Positions 14,016 through 17,418 of a DNA stretch of 17,418 nucleotides are shown piece after piece. The notes below the pieces were generated by a model. It had not been told where the DNA came from. It did no database searches and worked only from the letters and a program-made list of their open reading frames with translations. Position numbers and translations under genes: made by a program. Numbering within the stretch: the first letter of the stretch is position 1; each line of letters begins with the position of its first letter. This DNA is from Muribaculaceae bacterium (GTDB lineage Bacteria > Bacteroidota > Bacteroidia > Bacteroidales > Muribaculaceae): contig JAICZO010000397.1 in the NCBI GenBank assembly GCA_029057255.1, positions 1-17,418 on the forward strand. The letters run 5' to 3'.

Positions 14016-16646
14016 ATGAAAAGCCATCTGATAACTACAATCGCCGCTGTCGCCCTGTCGCTGTCTGTCGCGCAGGCCCAGCGTATCACACTCCATGCAG
14101 TGGGTCGGCCGGCCGAGAAGGTCTTCGCCGACATCATGAAGCAGAGCGGTAAGAACTTCGTCTATTCATCAGGACTGCTCGACGGGCTGAACGTCACTGT
14201 CAGCGCCGACGGCAAGCAGCTGCGCCAGGTCCTCGACGCTATGTTCGAGGGCACTGACATCGCCTATCGTGTTAAGGGCGAGAATATAATTCTCTACCGA
14301 CGACCCGTGGCCGCACGCCGCAAGTACACCATCAGCGGTTTCGTGCGTGAGGCCGGCAGCGACGAGGCCATCGTCGGCGCTGTGGTGCGGTCGACGCAGG
14401 CCGGTGTCGCCGCCACTACCAACGCAATGGGTTTCTATTCGCTCACAGTCCCCGCCGGAGAGACCACTCTGACTGTCGACTATCCCGGCTTCCGCGATTA
14501 TACGTCGGGCAAGCTTGCCGTCGAGGCTGACCTGAGCTATAACATCGGCCTGACTGTCAACTCCGAGATGCTCGACGAGCTTGTGGTGCACGGCAGCCGC
14601 AACCGCTATCTGGCAATGGAGTCGACGGCTGTCGGCAATCTCAATCTGTCGAACTCCGTCATCAAGGCCACGCCTGTAATCTTCGGCGAGAGCGACGTCA
14701 TCAAGACGCTGCAGCTCGAGCCGGGCGTCTCGGCCGGCGTCGAGGGCATGACCGGCATGTATGTGCACGGCGGCGGCTCCGACGAGAACCTCTATATGCT
14801 CGACAATATCCCCTTGTATCAGGTCAACCACTTCGCCGGACTGTTCTCGGCATTCAACACCGAGGCGCTGCGCAATGTCGACTTCTACAAGTCGTCGTTC
14901 CCCGCCCGCTACGACGGCCGCCTGTCCTCGTTCATGGACGTGCACACCAAGGACGGCTCGATGGAGGCGCATCATGGCTCTGTCAAGCTGGGCCTCACCT
15001 CGGGCGCTTTCAATATCGACGGCCCGATATGGCGCGACCATACGTCCTACTCCTTCGCCATACGCCGCTCGTGGTTCGACCTGCTGACCATCCCGGTCTG
15101 CGCCATCGCCAACAGCGCCCTCTCAAACGAAAGCTACACCTTCGGCTATGCCTTCATGGATATCAACGCCAAGATCAGCCACCGCTTCTCGGACCGCTCG
15201 ACGGCCTACGCCATGTTCTACTACGGCGACGACTATCTGCGCATAAGCCAGGACTTTGACACCGAGATAGTCACCGGAGACTATGAAAAGACAAAGAACA
15301 ATCTCCGCTGGGGCAATATCGTGGGCTCGCTCGGATGGCGATATGTAATCTCGCCGAAGATGTTCGTCGAAGTGACTGGTGCCTACTCGCGCTATCAGTC
15401 GCGTCTGGTGCACCGGAGCGAGTACGGCTCGAAAGTCGACAGCAAGGTCATCTCCTTTACCGACGACCGTCTGCAGTCCGACAACCATATCGGCGACTGG
15501 ATAGCCCGCGCCGACTTCGACTACACTCCGCACCCCTCGCACAAGGTCAACTTCGGCGTGTCGTATATCCGCCACAACTTCCTGCCTTCGCTCAGCAAGC
15601 GCCGCCTGCTCACCGAGTGCTTCGAGGCCTCGGCGTCGGACAACGCCCGCCACTACAAGGCCGACGAGTACGCGGCATATATAGGCGACGACTGGAAGCT
15701 GTCGGAAGCCGTACGCGTCAACGCCGGTGTGCACGGCTCGCTCTTCCACATCGAAGGCCGCACGCACAAGGCTCTGTCGCCCCGACTGTCGCTGCGCTGG
15801 ACGCCCGCCCGCGACTGGGCTGTCAAGGCCTCATACTCGCGCACGGCACAGTACGTGCATCAGCTCGTACAAAGCTCGATATCGCTGCCGACCGACCAGT
15901 GGGTGCCCGTCACAGGCAGCCAGAAGCCTCAGACCGCCGACAAGGTGTCGGCCGGTGTCTACTACTCGCTCGACAACAAGTACACCTTCTCGGTGGAGGG
16001 ATACTACAAGTGGATGCACAACCTGCTCGAGTACTGCGACGAGTACTACCTCATGCCTCCCAATGCCGCATGGGACTCCAAGATGACTGCCGGAAAGGGC
16101 ACTGCCAAGGGTATCGACTTCAAGGTGGCAAAGGAGTTCGGAAAGGTCAGCGGACATATAAGCTACTCGCTGCTGTGGGCCGACCGTCAGTATGCCGGTC
16201 TCAACGGCGGCCGCAAGTTCCCCGCGCGCTTCGACAACCGCCACAAGATAAATGTGATGGTCAACTGGAAGATTAACGACAAGTGGGAGATGTCGGCATC
16301 GTGGACAGGCATGAGCGGCAACCGCTTCACCCTCGCTACACAGTGCTGGGACGACCCCGCGCTCGCTCCCTGGCACTACGACATGCTGCTCGGCACCGAG
16401 GTGAACAACTACCGCCTGCCCTTCTACCACCGTATGGACCTGTCGTTCCGTCGCAACACCCGCCGCGGCTACTGGACGTTCAGCGCCTACAACGCTTACT
16501 GCAACATGAACACCATTGCAGTCGACCGTGACTACTCCGACTCGTATGTCGTGGGCGACAATTATGAGTTCATATCCGATCCCGTATTCCGCAAAATACG
16601 TCTTATTCCTATCATTCCTTCAGTATCATACACATGGATTTTCTGA
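14016..16646 (+). CDS. TonB-dependent receptor with N-terminal STN signalling domain
   Basis: This 876-residue outer-membrane transporter has a signal peptide (cut near AQA, residue 21) and an STN domain at about 23-95. A carboxypeptidase-regulatory-like domain follows (about 104-182, with ISGFVREAGSDEAIVGA). A Ton-box-like MLDELVVHG (185-193) and a plug at about 200-315 (YVHGGGSDENLYMLDNIPLY, 249-268) come next. The rest is a beta-barrel that ends in aromatic Phe (SYTWIF). It is shorter than SusC proteins (about 1000 residues) and is followed by a DUF4249 lipoprotein instead of SusD. It therefore belongs to the TBDR class paired with DUF4249, whose substrates are mostly unknown. The STN domain implies signalling to an inner-membrane partner; the short FecR-like protein just upstream is the natural candidate. 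Confidence 0.93.
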   Translation: MKSHLITTIAAVALSLSVAQAQRITLHAVGRPAEKVFADIMKQSGKNFVYSSGLLDGLNVTVSADGKQLRQVLDAMFEGTDIAYRVKGENIILYRRPVAARRKYTISGFVREAGSDEAIVGAVVRSTQAGVAATTNAMGFYSLTVPAGETTLTVDYPGFRDYTSGKLAVEADLSYNIGLTVNSEMLDELVVHGSRNRYLAMESTAVGNLNLSNSVIKATPVIFGESDVIKTLQLEPGVSAGVEGMTGMYVHGGGSDENLYMLDNIPLYQVNHFAGLFSAFNTEALRNVDFYKSSFPARYDGRLSSFMDVHTKDGSMEAHHGSVKLGLTSGAFNIDGPIWRDHTSYSFAIRRSWFDLLTIPVCAIANSALSNESYTFGYAFMDINAKISHRFSDRSTAYAMFYYGDDYLRISQDFDTEIVTGDYEKTKNNLRWGNIVGSLGWRYVISPKMFVEVTGAYSRYQSRLVHRSEYGSKVDSKVISFTDDRLQSDNHIGDWIARADFDYTPHPSHKVNFGVSYIRHNFLPSLSKRRLLTECFEASASDNARHYKADEYAAYIGDDWKLSEAVRVNAGVHGSLFHIEGRTHKALSPRLSLRWTPARDWAVKASYSRTAQYVHQLVQSSISLPTDQWVPVTGSQKPQTADKVSAGVYYSLDNKYTFSVEGYYKWMHNLLEYCDEYYLMPPNAAWDSKMTAGKGTAKGIDFKVAKEFGKVSGHISYSLLWADRQYAGLNGGRKFPARFDNRHKINVMVNWKINDKWEMSASWTGMSGNRFTLATQCWDDPALAPWHYDMLLGTEVNNYRLPFYHRMDLSFRRNTRRGYWTFSAYNAYCNMNTIAVDRDYSDSYVVGDNYEFISDPVFRKIRLIPIIPSVSYTWIF

Positions 16647-17418
16647 CACGCATCATCATATCGGCGGCCGCTGCCGCCACACTGTCAAGCTGCTTCAGCG
16701 AGTTTGACCCCAAGATTGACAGCACTCCCGTGCTGTGCATGAACTCCAATATTGTCGAGGGCGAGCCTATATGGCTGCAGCTGACCCGCACATGGCGCTG
16801 GGACGAGGGCGACCCCGGTTCTACTCTCGACATCTCGGTCAACGATGCTACGGTCGACTTGTATGTCAACGGCGAGTTCAAGGAACGCCTGACCGCGGCC
16901 GTAAGGGAGCCGTCCGCCGAGTTTTACGACCCGACGAAAGGCCCCGAGAAGGGCTTTGAGGCTGAGTACATCCCGCAGCAGGACGACCACATACGCCTCG
17001 TAGCCACGAGCAAGGAGTACGGCGAGGCAACGGCCGAGACCGTTGTGCCCCGACAGGTCTCAATAAGCAAGGTGGACGTGACTCCGCTCAATGTCACCTA
17101 CTGGAGTAACGAGGACGGTACGACTGCCGGTGCCATGTTTGATCTCGATATACAGATGCACTTCACCGACCCTGCCGAGAGCACCGACTACTATCTCTTC
17201 AGCTACGGCAGCGAGAACACCTTCAACGGATATATCTATGATGAGAACAACGTCCTTGTCGGCAGCTATGGCGAGTATATCGGCATCAATGCTTACAGCC
17301 TCGACCCTAACTATGAGCCTCTGTTCTCAGAGCATGTGTCGGTGCTTGAGTCGGTAGTGGCCTCGAACTCGGGCTACACCATCTTCTCAGACCGCCAGAT
17401 CAGCGGCCGCTCCTACCC
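16634..17418 (+). CDS. DUF4249 family outer-membrane lipoprotein, 3' end beyond window
   Basis: The frame opens at the ATG at 16634, overlaps the receptor gene by 13 bases, and stays open for 261 codons to the window edge. The N-terminus is a lipoprotein signal: basic residue R6, a hydrophobic stretch, then lipobox LSSC with lipidated C20. The mature part begins FSEFDPKIDSTPVLCMNSNI and continues with WLQLTRTW and strands that look like an immunoglobulin-type fold (DATVDLYVNGEF, IRLVATSKEYG). These match the start of DUF4249 proteins, as I recall the family. It is probably a surface-exposed partner of the receptor, in the position SusD has next to SusC. The length of the missing end is unknown; members usually run to 270-400 residues. 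Confidence 0.78.
   Translation, partial: MDFLTRIIISAAAAATLSSCFSEFDPKIDSTPVLCMNSNIVEGEPIWLQLTRTWRWDEGDPGSTLDISVNDATVDLYVNGEFKERLTAAVREPSAEFYDPTKGPEKGFEAEYIPQQDDHIRLVATSKEYGEATAETVVPRQVSISKVDVTPLNVTYWSNEDGTTAGAMFDLDIQMHFTDPAESTDYYLFSYGSENTFNGYIYDENNVLVGSYGEYIGINAYSLDPNYEPLFSEHVSVLESVVASNSGYTIFSDRQISGRSY

Noticed and set aside
14016..16646. Reading the receptor and lipoprotein as a SusC/SusD polysaccharide utilisation locus
   Set aside because: The receptor is shorter than SusC, and the following lipoprotein resembles DUF4249, not SusD. The nearby GH16 gene lies before a strong terminator.

Overview
The window looks like chromosomal DNA of a gut Bacteroidales, most likely a high-GC lineage such as Muribaculaceae (taxonomy inferred). 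The reasons are the Bacteroidetes-type promoters (TTTG, 19-20 bases, TAnnTTTG), the lack of clear Shine-Dalgarno sequences, a DUF4249 lipoprotein paired with a TonB-dependent receptor, and GC-rich codon use with AT-rich gaps. The high GC content fills both strands with long open frames that are only shadows of the real genes.

Left edge (1-1503, minus strand): a cut-off tRNA-Gly(GCC) with its own promoter, and a secreted histidine-type phosphatase that resembles the bacterial MINPP phytases. The phosphatase promoter is interlocked with a divergent promoter that serves the plus-strand genes.

Core (1511-13453, plus strand): eleven genes in one direction, with gaps of at most 34 bases and several ATGA stop/start overlaps. 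They run from a perfect promoter to a perfect intrinsic terminator. The order is: a 55-residue two-helix membrane protein, dxs (isoprenoid precursor synthesis), trkA and trkH (potassium uptake), a YraN-family nuclease-fold protein, a three-domain aminopeptidase P, a gamma-class carbonic anhydrase, an aspartate kinase, a YbiT-like ABC-F ATPase with one dead ATP site, a Dabb-domain protein and a secreted GH16 glycosidase. Most are housekeeping genes; the last is a polysaccharide-degrading enzyme.

Right edge (13547-17418, plus strand): an outer-membrane uptake locus. It holds a short single-span inner-membrane protein with a FecR C-terminal-like (DUF4974) periplasmic domain, a TonB-dependent receptor that carries an STN signalling domain, and the start of a DUF4249 surface lipoprotein that runs off the window. 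No ECF sigma factor is present in the window, which is odd for a FecR/STN pair.

No stretch over 300 bases lacks a gene. The largest gaps (54-173, 1443-1570 and 13419-13546) hold the tRNA promoter, the divergent promoters and the terminator. I see no insertion sequence, CRISPR array, rRNA, phage gene or long repeat.
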